Source: Allocatelliglobosispora scoriae | Lineage (GTDB): Bacteria; Actinomycetota; Actinomycetes; Mycobacteriales; Micromonosporaceae | Direction of reading: 5' to 3' | DNA length: 64,000 bases | Assembly: GCF_014204945.1 (NCBI RefSeq) | Contig: NZ_JACHMN010000002.1 | Coordinates: 2,441,001-2,505,000, forward strand | Part shown: positions 1 through 8,183 of the stretch, piece by piece | Layout of the letters: each line of letters starts with the position of its first letter | How positions within the stretch are numbered: position 1 is the first letter of the stretch | Translations under genes and position numbers: made by a program | The notes under the pieces: model-generated | Databases searched by the model: none | What the model saw: the letters and a program-made list of their open reading frames with translations, nothing else | Told to the model about the DNA's origin: nothing

Positions 1-1220
1 AGGAAGTCTCCGAACCGGGGGTAGCGAAGGCTCAGCGACTCGGCGTCCTGATAGTGAATCTTACCCCAATGAGGACGACCCTCATATGACCGGAAAATTC
101 GCTCAACTGCCTGAAAGTACTCATGGTGATTCTCCCGGAAATAGCGGTGAATAGCTATATATCCGGTGTCGCGACCGTGGCCGGTGGAGAGCCAGATGTC
201 GTCGGGGGCGGCGACCCGGACCTCCAGGGGGAAGGAGATGCGCCAGCCGCGCGCGGTGATGAGCTTGTCGATCTCCCGCAAGGCATCGGTGATCGCGGCC
301 CTGGGCAGGGCGTACTCCATCTCGCGGAAGCGTACCCGGCGCTCGGTGGTGAAGACGCCGGTCGAGATGTCGGTGAATTCGCGGTTGCCGGTGAGCCGCT
401 GCGCCAACCGGTTGACCGGCGGGATGAGCGGCGGCACGGCACGGCCGAGGCCGCAGACGCCGGCGAAGACCCGGTTGGACATCAGGTCGTCGTCGATCCA
501 GCGCTTCACCTTGCCCAGCGGCCGGCTCTCCGCCGAGAGCGGCAGCCGGGTGTTCGTCTTCGTCAGCGCGGTCGTCGTGTGCGGGAACCAGTAGAACTCG
601 AAGTGGTCGGCGGCCGCGGCCCGCTCCAGGAACGATTCGAGTACGCCGTCGAGCCGCTCCGGCCGCTCCACCGCGTGCAGCTTGAACGCCGGTACGCAGC
701 GCAGGGTGATCTCGACGAGCACCCCGAGCGCACCCAGCCCGAGCCGCGCCGCGTTGAAGAGCTCGTGATCGGCGTCGATCCGCAGCACGGACCCGTCGGC
801 GGTCACCAGGGTCACCGCGGCGACCTGGTTGGCGAGCCCGGCGAATCTGGCGCCCGTGCCGTGCGTTCCGGTCGAGGTGGCGCCCGCGAGGGTCTGCGCG
901 TCGATGTCGCCGAGGTTCTCCATCGCCAGCTCATAGGGTGCGAGCAGGGCCGGGACCTGGTGCAGCGCCGTGCCCGCCGCGAAGGTGGCGAGGTTGCCGT
1001 CGACCGAGATCAGACCGGAGAGCCGGGCCAACCCCAGCTGTACGCCGGGCGCGACCGCGATGCCGGTGAAGCTGTGACCGGCGCCGATCGGCTTGACCCG
1101 CAACCCGTCCCGGCGCGCGCCCGCGACCGCGGCCACCACCGCGTCCACTGTCGACGGATGCTCCACCCGGGCCGGGGTGACGCTCTCGCTGCGACCCCAG
1201 TTCTGCCACGTGCCGCTCAC
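1..1220 (-). CDS. FAD-binding aldonolactone-oxidase-type oxidoreductase (3' end beyond window)
   Basis: The protein reads as a VAO-type flavoprotein: an N-terminal FAD-binding domain containing the motif GAGHSF and the segment TLAGATSTGTHGTGARF, then a C-terminal domain with HWGKIHYQ near the visible end, as in D-arabinono-1,4-lactone and L-gulono-1,4-lactone oxidases. Such enzymes oxidise a sugar lactone or polyol using FAD and oxygen or another acceptor. About 406 residues are visible; the family is usually about 440, so only the last few dozen are missing. The GTG start at 1220 shares the four bases GTGA with the stop of the upstream aldolase, so the two are translationally coupled. The substrate cannot be read from the sequence. 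Confidence 0.85.
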   Translation of the reverse strand, partial: MSGTWQNWGRSESVTPARVEHPSTVDAVVAAVAGARRDGLRVKPIGAGHSFTGIAVAPGVQLGLARLSGLISVDGNLATFAAGTALHQVPALLAPYELAMENLGDIDAQTLAGATSTGTHGTGARFAGLANQVAAVTLVTADGSVLRIDADHELFNAARLGLGALGVLVEITLRCVPAFKLHAVERPERLDGVLESFLERAAAADHFEFYWFPHTTTALTKTNTRLPLSAESRPLGKVKRWIDDDLMSNRVFAGVCGLGRAVPPLIPPVNRLAQRLTGNREFTDISTGVFTTERRVRFREMEYALPRAAITDALREIDKLITARGWRISFPLEVRVAAPDDIWLSTGHGRDTGYIAIHRYFRENHHEYFQAVERIFRSYEGRPHWGKIHYQDAESLSLRYPRFGDF

Positions 1221-2437
1221 AGGAACGCCTTTCCCTCGCCGCGATAGGTGGCGACCGTGCCGACCACCGCATCGCCGTCCACCACATGGAGCTCGTTGGC
1301 GTGCTCGCTCAGCTCGCCCGCCTTCGTGTGCCGCAGCCACACCCGGTCACCGATGCGCAGCTTCCCTGCCGCCGCGCCGACGACGGGGGTCTGCACCTCG
1401 CCCGCCATCTCCCGGTCGACCATCGTCAGCCCCTGCGGCCAGGCGATCTGCGGCAGCCGGTCCCTCCCCGGCGGGCCCGACGCGATCCAGCCGCCGCCGA
1501 GGAGCGTCACTCGATCGGGGGCCGGGCGGCGTACCACCGGAAGGGCGAAAGCGGCGGCCGGAGCGGGAGTGAAGTGCTGGTAGTTGTCGAACAGATGCGG
1601 GCCGAACAGGCCCGAACCGGCCGCGACCTCGGTGACCGACGGGTCGGCGCTGGTGCGTTCGATGCTGCCGGTGCCGCCGCCGTTGACGAACTCCAGCGTC
1701 GTGAGCTGCGAGACCGCGTGGACGGCGGCGGTTCGCCGCTCGACCAGCTCCGCCATCGAGGAGCGCTGGATCGCCCGCACCACGCGCGCCATCAGCGGTT
1801 TCCCGGCAGGAGCGTTGCCGAGCCCGGCGATCTGCGCCTCGTAGCCCATCATGCCGACGAGTGTGAACCCCGGCCGCCCCACGATCGCCTCGGCGAGCTT
1901 GCGGGCCTGGTCGGCGGTGTGGATCGGCGAGCGCCAGACGCCGATGTGGCCCAGGACGCGGGCGTTCCAGGAGGCGTCGAGCTCGATGCAGACCCGGATC
2001 GGCTCCCGCTTGCCCGGTGCGATCGCCGCGTCGACGAGGTCGAGCTGGTCGACGGAGTCGATCATCACGGTGACCCGCTCCGCCAGCATGCCGCTGCGGC
2101 CGAGCTGCGCGTATGCGGCCCGATCGGCGCTGGGGTAACCGACCACGACGTCGTCGATCGTCCGGGCCAGCCAGATCGCCTCCGGCAGCGTGTAGGCGAG
2201 CACTCCCCGGTAACCGGGCAGCTCGAGCACCGCGTCCATCACCTCGCGGACGCGAACCGACTTGCTCGCGATCCGGATCGGGATGCCGTCGGCCCGCCGC
2301 TGCATGTCGAGCGCGTTGTGCGTCAGCGCGCCCAGGTGCAGCGCGGCGAAGACCGGGTCGAGGTGCGCGGTCGCCGCGTCCATCGCGGCCCAGTGGGCCT
2401 CGCGCCAGGGCGCTCCGCCCGGGGTGGTCAGCCTCAT
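1217..2437 (-). CDS. Amino acid deaminase/aldolase (alanine racemase N-terminal fold)
   Basis: A 406-aa PLP enzyme of the fold-type III D-threonine aldolase / D-serine dehydratase group. The N-terminal TIM barrel carries the PLP-lysine region (PIRIASKSVRVREV, about residues 50-63), and the C-terminal beta domain has LEFVNGGGTGSIERT and the TLLGGGWIASGP segment. Expected chemistry is retro-aldol cleavage or dehydration of a beta-hydroxy amino acid. The ATG at 2437 lies two bases after the MFS stop, and the stop overlaps the start of the flavoprotein gene, so it sits in the middle of a tight four-gene operon. In known actinomycetes this family is often beside an aldonolactone-oxidase-type protein (from memory). 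Confidence 0.85.
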   Translation of the reverse strand: MRLTTPGGAPWREAHWAAMDAATAHLDPVFAALHLGALTHNALDMQRRADGIPIRIASKSVRVREVMDAVLELPGYRGVLAYTLPEAIWLARTIDDVVVGYPSADRAAYAQLGRSGMLAERVTVMIDSVDQLDLVDAAIAPGKREPIRVCIELDASWNARVLGHIGVWRSPIHTADQARKLAEAIVGRPGFTLVGMMGYEAQIAGLGNAPAGKPLMARVVRAIQRSSMAELVERRTAAVHAVSQLTTLEFVNGGGTGSIERTSADPSVTEVAAGSGLFGPHLFDNYQHFTPAPAAAFALPVVRRPAPDRVTLLGGGWIASGPPGRDRLPQIAWPQGLTMVDREMAGEVQTPVVGAAAGKLRIGDRVWLRHTKAGELSEHANELHVVDGDAVVGTVATYRGEGKAFL

Positions 2438-2439
2438 GC

Positions 2440-3696
2440 CTACCTCACCTGCTTGATGGGGAGTACGCAGGCCGCGCCCACGATCGACGTCAGCCCCGCG
2501 ACGATGTAGAGCACGCCGAAGCCGCCCGCGTAGGCGACGATCAGCGCGCCGAGCAGTGGTGCCATGGCCTGCGGAAACGCCGTCGCAATGTTCATGATGC
2601 CCAGATCCTTGCCCCGCGCGGCGGGATCCGGCAGGACCTGCGTGGCGAGCGCCTGGTCGACGGAGAGGAAGCAGCCGTAACCGAGGCCGAGCAGCCCCGC
2701 GCCGACCATCGCGACGGTGAGGTCGGGGAAGAAGGCGAGCAGGATCGCGGCGGCACCCTGGCAGGCGGCGGCGATCAGCACGAAGACCTTGCGGCGACCG
2801 AGCTTGTCGGAGAGCCGGCCGAGGATGAGCGAGGCGAGCACCACGAACCCCATGTAGACCAGGGAGAGGTTGATGATCGCGGCATCCGCGTCGGCGACCT
2901 TGACGTGGTATTTCAGGAAGTAGAGCAGCAGCGTCGTGCCGAAGGCGTTGCCGAAGTTGACGAGGATGCGGCTGAGCAGGGTCCAGCCGAAGTCGGGGTA
3001 CTGCCTGGGGCTGATCCACAGCGTCTGGCGTTCGGCCCGGGTGCCCTTCGGCAGGACCGCGTCGGGTGCCCAGATCACGAAGGGCGCCACGAGCACCAGC
3101 AGCAGGATCGCCATCGACCAGTAGCCGTACCGCTGGCCGATGAAGACCTCGGTGACGAGGACCAGCCCGGCGATGGTGCCCACCGCCTGCGGCGCGGAGA
3201 TCCAGCCGGAGACGAAGCCGCGCTGGCCCACCGGCACCTGGTCGGAGATGGTCGCGGTGAGCGCCGCGGTCAGCACGCAGAAGCCGATCAGCGCGACGGT
3301 CCAGCAGATGCCGATCCCGATGATGCCGCTCTGCTCGCCGAGCAGGGCCAGGGCGCCCGCGAAGAGCAGCGCGCCGATGATGATCCACGGTCGCCGCCGA
3401 CCGAGCCGGGACGTGGTGCGGTCGGAGAGCGCACCGGTCATCGGGTAGGCGACCAGCGCGAACATGCCCGCGATGCCGGAGACCACCCCGAACGCGATGA
3501 CGTTGTCGACCCAGTCGGCCGCCTGGAGCTGCGCCTCGATCTGCTCGGGCAGCAGGAGCTGGATCGGGGTGAGCTGAGCCATCCAGATGCCGAGCCAGGC
3601 GAAGGCGAACGCGCTGATCCAACCGCCACCGACCCGCCGGACCGGCTCCGCGAAGGCGCCGCTGGGGGCTTCCTGGGGTTGCGCGACAGTGCTCAT
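2440..3696 (-). CDS. MFS transporter
   Basis: A 418-aa integral membrane protein with about twelve hydrophobic segments and the MFS loop motif GALSDRTTSRLGRRRP (loop 2-3), repeated in weaker form as GRLSDKLGRRK in the second half. The arrangement resembles sugar-type transporters of the GPH/SLC45 kind, but the substrate is unknown. The ATG overlaps the TetR stop as ATGA (3693-3696), so expression is coupled to the regulator. Being co-transcribed with the PLP aldolase and the lactone-oxidase-like enzyme, it may import or export their substrate; that is inference. Confidence 0.9.
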   Translation of the reverse strand: MSTVAQPQEAPSGAFAEPVRRVGGGWISAFAFAWLGIWMAQLTPIQLLLPEQIEAQLQAADWVDNVIAFGVVSGIAGMFALVAYPMTGALSDRTTSRLGRRRPWIIIGALLFAGALALLGEQSGIIGIGICWTVALIGFCVLTAALTATISDQVPVGQRGFVSGWISAPQAVGTIAGLVLVTEVFIGQRYGYWSMAILLLVLVAPFVIWAPDAVLPKGTRAERQTLWISPRQYPDFGWTLLSRILVNFGNAFGTTLLLYFLKYHVKVADADAAIINLSLVYMGFVVLASLILGRLSDKLGRRKVFVLIAAACQGAAAILLAFFPDLTVAMVGAGLLGLGYGCFLSVDQALATQVLPDPAARGKDLGIMNIATAFPQAMAPLLGALIVAYAGGFGVLYIVAGLTSIVGAACVLPIKQVR

Positions 3697-4316
3697 CGGG
3701 CCTCTTCGAGAGTTGTGGCGGGGTGGGGGACGGCCATGGCCGCTAGTGCTTCGGTGGCGAACTCGATCACGCTCTCGGCCTGGGCGCTGTCCCGGTCGAC
3801 GAGCCAGCCCAGGGTCAGGCCGTCGCTGAGGGTGATCAGGATCCGGGCCATCTCGTCGATCGGCCGCCGCCAGGTGATCCGGTTCTGCTCGGCGACGTGC
3901 ACGAGCAGACCCGCGGCGGCACGGTAGTAGGCGTCGTACTGCTGGCGGGCGGCGGCACCCAGCTCGGGGGTACGCATGGCGTACTGCACCAGCTCGAACA
4001 TGGCGAGCTCCCGAAGCGGATCCTGCTCGACGAGCCGCAGGTAGGCATGGAGCCCGTCGCGGATCGTGGTGCGCAGGTCGGCACCGGTCGCCAACCCCTG
4101 GGTCGCGGCGAGGATCTCGTGGTCGATGACGAACGTGATCAGCTCGGAGATCAGCTCGTCACGCGACTTGAACGCGTAGTGGAAGCTCGCCAGCGACATC
4201 CCCGCCTCGGCGACGATCGCCCGGGTCGTGGCGGCCGCGACGCCGTGGGTGGCGATCACCCGCAGCGCGGCCTGGACCAGGGCGGATCGACGCTCCGCAG
4301 CCGGGATTCTCGCCAC
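3693..4316 (-). CDS. TetR family transcriptional regulator
   Basis: A 207-aa protein with an N-terminal helix-turn-helix (residues about 8-50, ending in the typical GMSLASFHYAFKSRDEL) and a C-terminal ligand domain. It is the first gene of the coupled operon 4316 to 1 and overlaps the transporter start by four bases. By family analogy it represses its own operon and is relieved by a small-molecule effector. The upstream 70 bases hold the only likely promoter region before the palindromic repeat. The ATG at 4316 gives the expected length for the family. Confidence 0.9.
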   Translation of the reverse strand: MARIPAAERRSALVQAALRVIATHGVAAATTRAIVAEAGMSLASFHYAFKSRDELISELITFVIDHEILAATQGLATGADLRTTIRDGLHAYLRLVEQDPLRELAMFELVQYAMRTPELGAAARQQYDAYYRAAAGLLVHVAEQNRITWRRPIDEMARILITLSDGLTLGWLVDRDSAQAESVIEFATEALAAMAVPHPATTLEEAR

Positions 4317-4387
4317 TCGTTCACCCCACGTTCGTAAAGTGGGTCAACTGTCCCAGTCTCTCCCCCGCCTGTCTACCCCCTTGCCGT

Positions 4388-4466
4388 CCAAGATCGTCGC
4401 AACTCTTGAAGAGTTGGTCCTAAAACCCCGTTAGGACCAACTCTTCAAGAGTTGCGACGATCTTGG
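4388..4466. repeat. Palindromic AAGAGTTG element, full copy 1
   Basis: A 79-base inverted repeat whose arms (about 35 bases) each contain the self-complementary core CAACTCTTGAAGAGTTG flanked by CAAGATCGTCG and GGTCCTA, around a five-base centre. It begins 71 bases upstream of the TetR start and ends six bases before the stop of the minus-strand enoyl-CoA hydratase gene, so transcripts from that gene would end in this hairpin. Further copies occur in the window (see the other entries). Confidence 0.95.
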
Positions 4467-4472
4467 GGCGGG

Positions 4473-5249
4473 CTAGAAGATCTTGGGGTGCGGGTGCCAG
4501 GGGAAGCTTGGCGGGCGGCGGGCCAGGAACGCGTCGGCGCCCTCGCGGGCCTCGCCGCTCTCGCGTACCTCGCGCATCCAGTGGGCCACCCGGTCGGCGT
4601 CGATCGAGGTGGCCGCCGCCATCGCGATGATCTCCTTGGACGCGGCCTGGCTCAGGGCCGATCGCGAGGCGAGCACCCCGGCGAACTCGTCCACCCGGGC
4701 CTCGCCCGCGATCTCGTCGATCAGGCCCCAGCGCAGCGCCCGGTCGACGCCGACGAGCTCCGCCGAGAGCAGCAGGAACCGAGCCGCCGCCGGTCCGACC
4801 GACTGGACCAGCCGGGCGGTGCTCGACGCGGGGTAGACGATGCCCAGCTTCGCGGGGGTGATGCCGAAACGCGCATCCGCCGTGGCGAAGCGGAAATCGC
4901 AGGCGAGCGCGAGCTGGCAGCCGCCGCCGACGCAGAACCCCTCGATCCGGGCGATCGTCGGCTTCGGGAAGCGGGCCAGCGCCTCCTCGGCCGCGACGGC
5001 GAGGTTGGCGTCCGGCGTATCGGCCCCGACATCGGCGAGGTTGGCGATATCCGCACCGGCGCAGAAGGTGTTGCCGTCGCCGCGCAGCACGACCACGCGT
5101 ACGGCGTCCTCGACGATCAGTCCATCCAGGACTGTCGGCAGCTCGCGCCACATGTCGGCGGTCATCGCGTTGCGCTTGGCCGGGTTGGCGATGCGGACCG
5201 TCGCCACCGCACCCGCGATCTCCACATCCAGCCGCCCGGTCACGCCCAC
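4473..5249 (-). CDS. Enoyl-CoA hydratase/isomerase family protein
   Basis: A 258-aa crotonase-fold protein. The CoA-binding and oxyanion-hole segments are clear: AKRNAM near the N-terminus, GDGNTFCAGADI, and the glycine loop GFCVGGGCQLALACDFRFA. The glutamate that usually precedes the LG motif is replaced by alanine (TPAKLGIVYP), so simple hydratase chemistry is doubtful and an isomerase, hydrolase or other crotonase activity is possible. The GTG at 5249 is used; a second in-frame GTG lies two codons later. It is monocistronic as far as visible, with the palindromic element six bases past its stop acting as a likely terminator. Confidence 0.85.
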   Translation of the reverse strand: MGVTGRLDVEIAGAVATVRIANPAKRNAMTADMWRELPTVLDGLIVEDAVRVVVLRGDGNTFCAGADIANLADVGADTPDANLAVAAEEALARFPKPTIARIEGFCVGGGCQLALACDFRFATADARFGITPAKLGIVYPASSTARLVQSVGPAAARFLLLSAELVGVDRALRWGLIDEIAGEARVDEFAGVLASRSALSQAASKEIIAMAAATSIDADRVAHWMREVRESGEAREGADAFLARRPPSFPWHPHPKIF

Positions 5250-5277
5250 ACGATAACCCGCGGTTGATCACCCCGGT

Positions 5278-5353
5278 CCGCGGTCACGTTTTGCAGCAAA
5301 GCGTGGCATCGCTTCGCGATATGGCCACGCTTTGCTGCAAAACGTGACCGCGG
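5278..5353. repeat. Inverted repeat, TGCAGCAAAGCGTGGC family, copy 1
   Basis: Two perfectly complementary 30-base arms (5278-5307 and 5324-5353) containing TTGCAGCAAAGCGTGGC enclose a 16-base spacer that itself pairs (ATCGC/GCGAT). It lies between divergent genes, upstream of both the minus-strand enoyl-CoA hydratase and the plus-strand secreted protein. A second copy with the same core is at 20833-20894. Confidence 0.95.
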
Positions 5354-5445
5354 CGGGTGCGGCGGTGGGCGTACCCGGAAAAGGGGGTTTGATCTTTGGC
5401 CCGGGCGTAATCTGTCAAGGTCATCTTCGATGGACTGGGGGAGCC

Positions 5446-5946
5446 ATGAAGCGCTTGGTTTTGACGGCCGCGTGCGCGGTCGCGCTGGTGGGAGGGGCCG
5501 CGCCGGCGTTGGCGGCGGACCCGACACCGACGCCGTTTCCGACCACATCAGCAGCAGAGGCGACACCGGCGCCCGAACCGTCCATCACGATGGATCAGAA
5601 CACACGCGAGGTCTGCGCCAAGTCAGCCGCGACCGTGACCGCGGGCGTCTCGGATTTCACGACGGAGCTGGGCAAGGTCAGCTCCTCCGCGACGAACGGC
5701 GACCTGACCGGCGCCGAGCAGTCCGTCAAGAAGTCCGGCACCATCCTGATCACCCTCGCCGGCAACCTGCGCACCGACGCGCAGCAGGCACAGAACCCGC
5801 AGGTCAAGACCGCACTGGAGGATGTCGCGGCGGAGTTCCAGTCGCTCGGCGGCTCGCTCAACAGCCTGACCTCGCTGCAGACCTTCGACACCGCGCGGCT
5901 GGAGGCGCTCGCCGACCGGATGTCGAGCCTGTGCGGCAGCAAGTGA
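5446..5946 (+). CDS. Secreted protein of unknown function
   Basis: A 166-aa protein starting MKRLVLTAACAVALVGG, a textbook signal peptide with a likely cleavage after ALAA near residue 25. A Pro/Thr-rich linker (about 26-48) follows, then a predicted all-helical domain rich in Ala, Ser, Thr and Leu, with one cysteine near the domain start (EVCAKS) and one near the C-terminus (SSLCGSK) that could form a disulfide. The ATG at 5446 follows a GGGGGAG ribosome site; an upstream in-frame ATG at 5332 lies in the inverted repeat and is not credible. No family recognised. It is followed by a short hairpin and the ABC exporter gene. Confidence 0.8.
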   Translation: MKRLVLTAACAVALVGGAAPALAADPTPTPFPTTSAAEATPAPEPSITMDQNTREVCAKSAATVTAGVSDFTTELGKVSSSATNGDLTGAEQSVKKSGTILITLAGNLRTDAQQAQNPQVKTALEDVAAEFQSLGGSLNSLTSLQTFDTARLEALADRMSSLCGSK

Positions 5947-5959
5947 AGCACGCGTGTAT

Positions 5960-5990
5960 CCCGCGAACCTAACCTGAACGGGTTCGCGGG
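5960..5990 (+). promoter_or_regulatory. Hairpin abutting the ribosome site of the ABC exporter
   Basis: CCCGCGAACC (5960-5969) pairs with GGTTCGCGGG (5981-5990) over an 11-base loop. Its right arm ends exactly where the GGGAGGTGGG ribosome site of the TTG-initiated ABC transporter gene begins. It may be a weak terminator for the secreted-protein gene or may modulate translation of the exporter. Confidence 0.5.
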
Positions 5991-5999
5991 AGGTGGGAG

Positions 6000-7787
6000 T
6001 TGGCTGTTCATGCCTGGTCGGGCGCTGCTGCGGCGATCGGCCTGGTGCTGCGTGCGGCACCGGTTCGGCTGATCACCTCGATCACGCTCGGGTTCGCCGC
6101 CGGGGCCGCGCCGATCGCCGCCTCCTGGTGCCTGAAGCGGCTGCTCGACCGGCTCGCCGCCGGGGAGACCGGCCTCGGTTGGCTGGTCGCGGGGCTCGCG
6201 GTCGCGGGACTGGGCACGGCGGCGCTGCCGCACCTCGCGTCCTTCGTGCGCAACGCGGCCAACCGGGCGACGGCGGTGCTCGCGCTCGACCGGCTCTACG
6301 CCTCGGTGGACCGCTTTCCCGGACTGGCCCGGTTCGAGACACCCTCCTTTCTGGACACGTTGCGGCTGGCGCAGTTCGCCGGCGGGGTGGCGCCCGGCCG
6401 GATCGTCGATGGCGGATTGGCGCTGCTCACGGCCGTGGTCACGGTGGTCGGCTTCCTCGGTTCGCTGCTGGTGCTGCACCCGGTCTCGGCGCTGCTCGTG
6501 CTCGCGGCGGCCGTTCCGGTGCTCCTCGCCGAGCTGGCGCTGGCTCGCCGTCGAGCGGGGATGTACTGGCGGATCGGCCCGGCGCAGCGCCGCGAGGCGT
6601 TCTATGCCTCGCTGCTCGGCGAGGTGCGGGCCGCGAAGGAGATCCGGCTCTTCGGCATCGGCGCGCTGCTGCGGTCCCGCATGATCGCCGAGCGCCGCTC
6701 CGCCGATGCCGAGCAGCACCGGCTCGACCGCCGCGAAGCCCTCACCCAGGGCGGGCTCGGCCTGACGGCCGTCGCCGTCGCCGCACTCTGCCTACTGTGG
6801 ACGGTGCAGCGAGCGGCCGCCGGTTCGCTCACGGTCGGTGATGTCACGCTGGTGGTCGCGGCGATCGCGGGCGTCCAGGCGAGCCTCGCCTCCATGGCGG
6901 CCAATCTCGCGGGTACGCACGAGCAGCTCCTCCTCTTCGCCCACTACCGAGCGGTGCTGGGCGCCGAGCCCGAGCTGCCCGTCGCCGCCGAACCCCGACC
7001 GCTGCCGCCGCTGGGCCACGGGATCGAGCTGCGCGACGTGTGGTTCCGATACGACGACGACCATCCGTGGATCCTGCGCGGGGTCGACCTGACGATCCCG
7101 GCCGGTGCGAGCGTCGCCCTCGTCGGCGCCAACGGTGCGGGCAAGAGCACCCTGGTCAAGCTGCTCTGCCGCTTCTATGACCCGACCCGCGGAGCGGTGC
7201 TCTGGGACGGCGTCGACATCCGTGACGTGGACCCGGCGGAGCTGCGGCGGCGGATCGCGGCCGTCTTCCAGGACTACATGGCCTATGACCTCACCGGGGC
7301 CGAGAACATCGGGCTGGGCGAGACCGCTGCGCTCGACGACCGGCCACGGCTGGTGCTCGCCGCGCAGCGGGCGGGGGTGCACGACGCGCTCGCCGGGCTC
7401 CCGGCCGGCTACGACACGCTGCTGAGCCGGGCGTTCGATGAGGAGGGCGGGGTGGGCGTACCCCTCTCGGGTGGTCAGTGGCAGCGCGTGGCGCTGGCTC
7501 GCGCGCTGCTGCGCGACGGCGCGGAGCTGCTGATCCTCGACGAGCCCTCATCCGGGCTGGACCCCGAGTCGGAGCACGACGTGCACTCCCGGCTGCGCCG
7601 TTACCGGGCGGGACGGACCAGTCTGGACATCTCGCACCGGCTCGGTACGGCACGGGACGCCGACCTGATCGCCGTGCTCGACGACGGGGTCATCACCGAG
7701 CGGGGCGGCCACGAGGCGTTGATGGCGGCGGACGGCGCCTATGCCCGGCTCTTCCGGCTGCAGGCGGCGGGGTACCAGCTGTCGTAG
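6000..7787 (+). CDS. ABC transporter, fused membrane and ATP-binding domains
   Basis: A 595-aa half-transporter: membrane domain with five to six hydrophobic helices over residues 1-320, then a nucleotide-binding domain with Walker A GANGAGKST (about 376), signature LSGGQWQR (about 488), Walker B LLILDEPSSGLD and an H-loop ISHRLGTA. It would work as a homodimer at the cytoplasmic membrane and most likely exports a peptide or lipid. The TTG start at 6000 is chosen because it follows a strong GGGAGGTGGG site. It converges on the six-cysteine peptide gene, with a bidirectional hairpin between them, so it is the best candidate exporter of that peptide. No N-terminal C39 protease domain is present. 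Confidence 0.9.
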   Translation: MAVHAWSGAAAAIGLVLRAAPVRLITSITLGFAAGAAPIAASWCLKRLLDRLAAGETGLGWLVAGLAVAGLGTAALPHLASFVRNAANRATAVLALDRLYASVDRFPGLARFETPSFLDTLRLAQFAGGVAPGRIVDGGLALLTAVVTVVGFLGSLLVLHPVSALLVLAAAVPVLLAELALARRRAGMYWRIGPAQRREAFYASLLGEVRAAKEIRLFGIGALLRSRMIAERRSADAEQHRLDRREALTQGGLGLTAVAVAALCLLWTVQRAAAGSLTVGDVTLVVAAIAGVQASLASMAANLAGTHEQLLLFAHYRAVLGAEPELPVAAEPRPLPPLGHGIELRDVWFRYDDDHPWILRGVDLTIPAGASVALVGANGAGKSTLVKLLCRFYDPTRGAVLWDGVDIRDVDPAELRRRIAAVFQDYMAYDLTGAENIGLGETAALDDRPRLVLAAQRAGVHDALAGLPAGYDTLLSRAFDEEGGVGVPLSGGQWQRVALARALLRDGAELLILDEPSSGLDPESEHDVHSRLRRYRAGRTSLDISHRLGTARDADLIAVLDDGVITERGGHEALMAADGAYARLFRLQAAGYQLS

Positions 7788-7811
7788 AGCACCCGTCCTG
7801 GACGGACGCTC

Positions 7812-7847
7812 TTAGCACCAACTCTTCAAGAGTTGCGCGGATCTCGG
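7812..7847. repeat. Palindromic AAGAGTTG element, half copy
   Basis: A single arm of the element (CACCAACTCTTCAAGAGTTG then GCGCGGATCTCGG) lies 25 bases after the stop of the ABC transporter gene, next to a GC-rich hairpin terminator. Confidence 0.85.
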
Positions 7848-7852
7848 TCTTC

Positions 7853-7887
7853 GGCGGGGGCGGACCCAGGTTCGGTCCGCCCCCGCC
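7853..7887. terminator. Bidirectional hairpin terminator between convergent genes
   Basis: GGCGGGGGCGGACC (7853-7866) pairs perfectly with GGTCCGCCCCCGCC (7874-7887) over a seven-base loop. It separates the converging ABC transporter (ends 7787) and cysteine-rich peptide (ends 7899) genes. Confidence 0.75.
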
Positions 7888-7898
7888 GTTGGAGCGAT

Positions 7899-8108
7899 TT
7901 ACGTGTAGCGACGGCCGCAGCCGCCGGCCCGCAGGATGCCACCGCTGCGGCAGTCGTAGTAGTAACAGCCGCCGCCGCAGAGCGTGCTGGTCCACTGGAT
8001 GCTGTAGCCGCTCGGGCACACCGGCCAGTTGCACGCCGCACTCGCCTTGGCCTTCGGCACGACCAGGCTCAGGGCCTTCTCGCCCAGCGTTTCCACGAAA
8101 CGGATCAT
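7899..8108 (-). CDS. Small six-cysteine precursor peptide
   Basis: A 69-aa peptide with a leader-like first part (residues 1-25, ending VPKAKASAA) and a cysteine- and glycine-rich remainder with Cys at 26, 31, 44, 48, 53 and 64, an even number suited to three disulfides. The tail also has many aromatic residues (WP, YS, WT, YYY). The ATG at 8108 is preceded by GAGGGAGGTGACCTGAC, one of the best ribosome sites in the window, which argues strongly that this is a real gene. It lies 75 bases downstream of a SARP gene on the same strand and close to an ABC exporter and a membrane thioredoxin. It could be a disulfide-rich secreted peptide or a ribosomally made natural product precursor; no modifying enzyme of the lanthipeptide or radical-SAM type is nearby. 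Confidence 0.8.
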   Translation of the reverse strand: MIRFVETLGEKALSLVVPKAKASAACNWPVCPSGYSIQWTSTLCGGGCYYYDCRSGGILRAGGCGRRYT

Positions 8109-8183
8109 GTCAGGTCACCTCCCTCGATGGGTCTTTCGCCTCGACGCTAGGGAAGGCGGGTCCAGCGGGCGTACACAAGACAT

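Noticed and set aside
2438-3622. Upstream extension of the PLP aldolase frame through the transporter gene
   Set aside because: That part is an out-of-frame reading of the MFS gene; the aldolase has its own ATG at 2437.
7899-8108. Lanthipeptide precursor
   Set aside because: The peptide has Cys and some Ser/Thr, but no LanB, LanC, LanM or related synthetase is nearby, so disulfides are the more economical reading.
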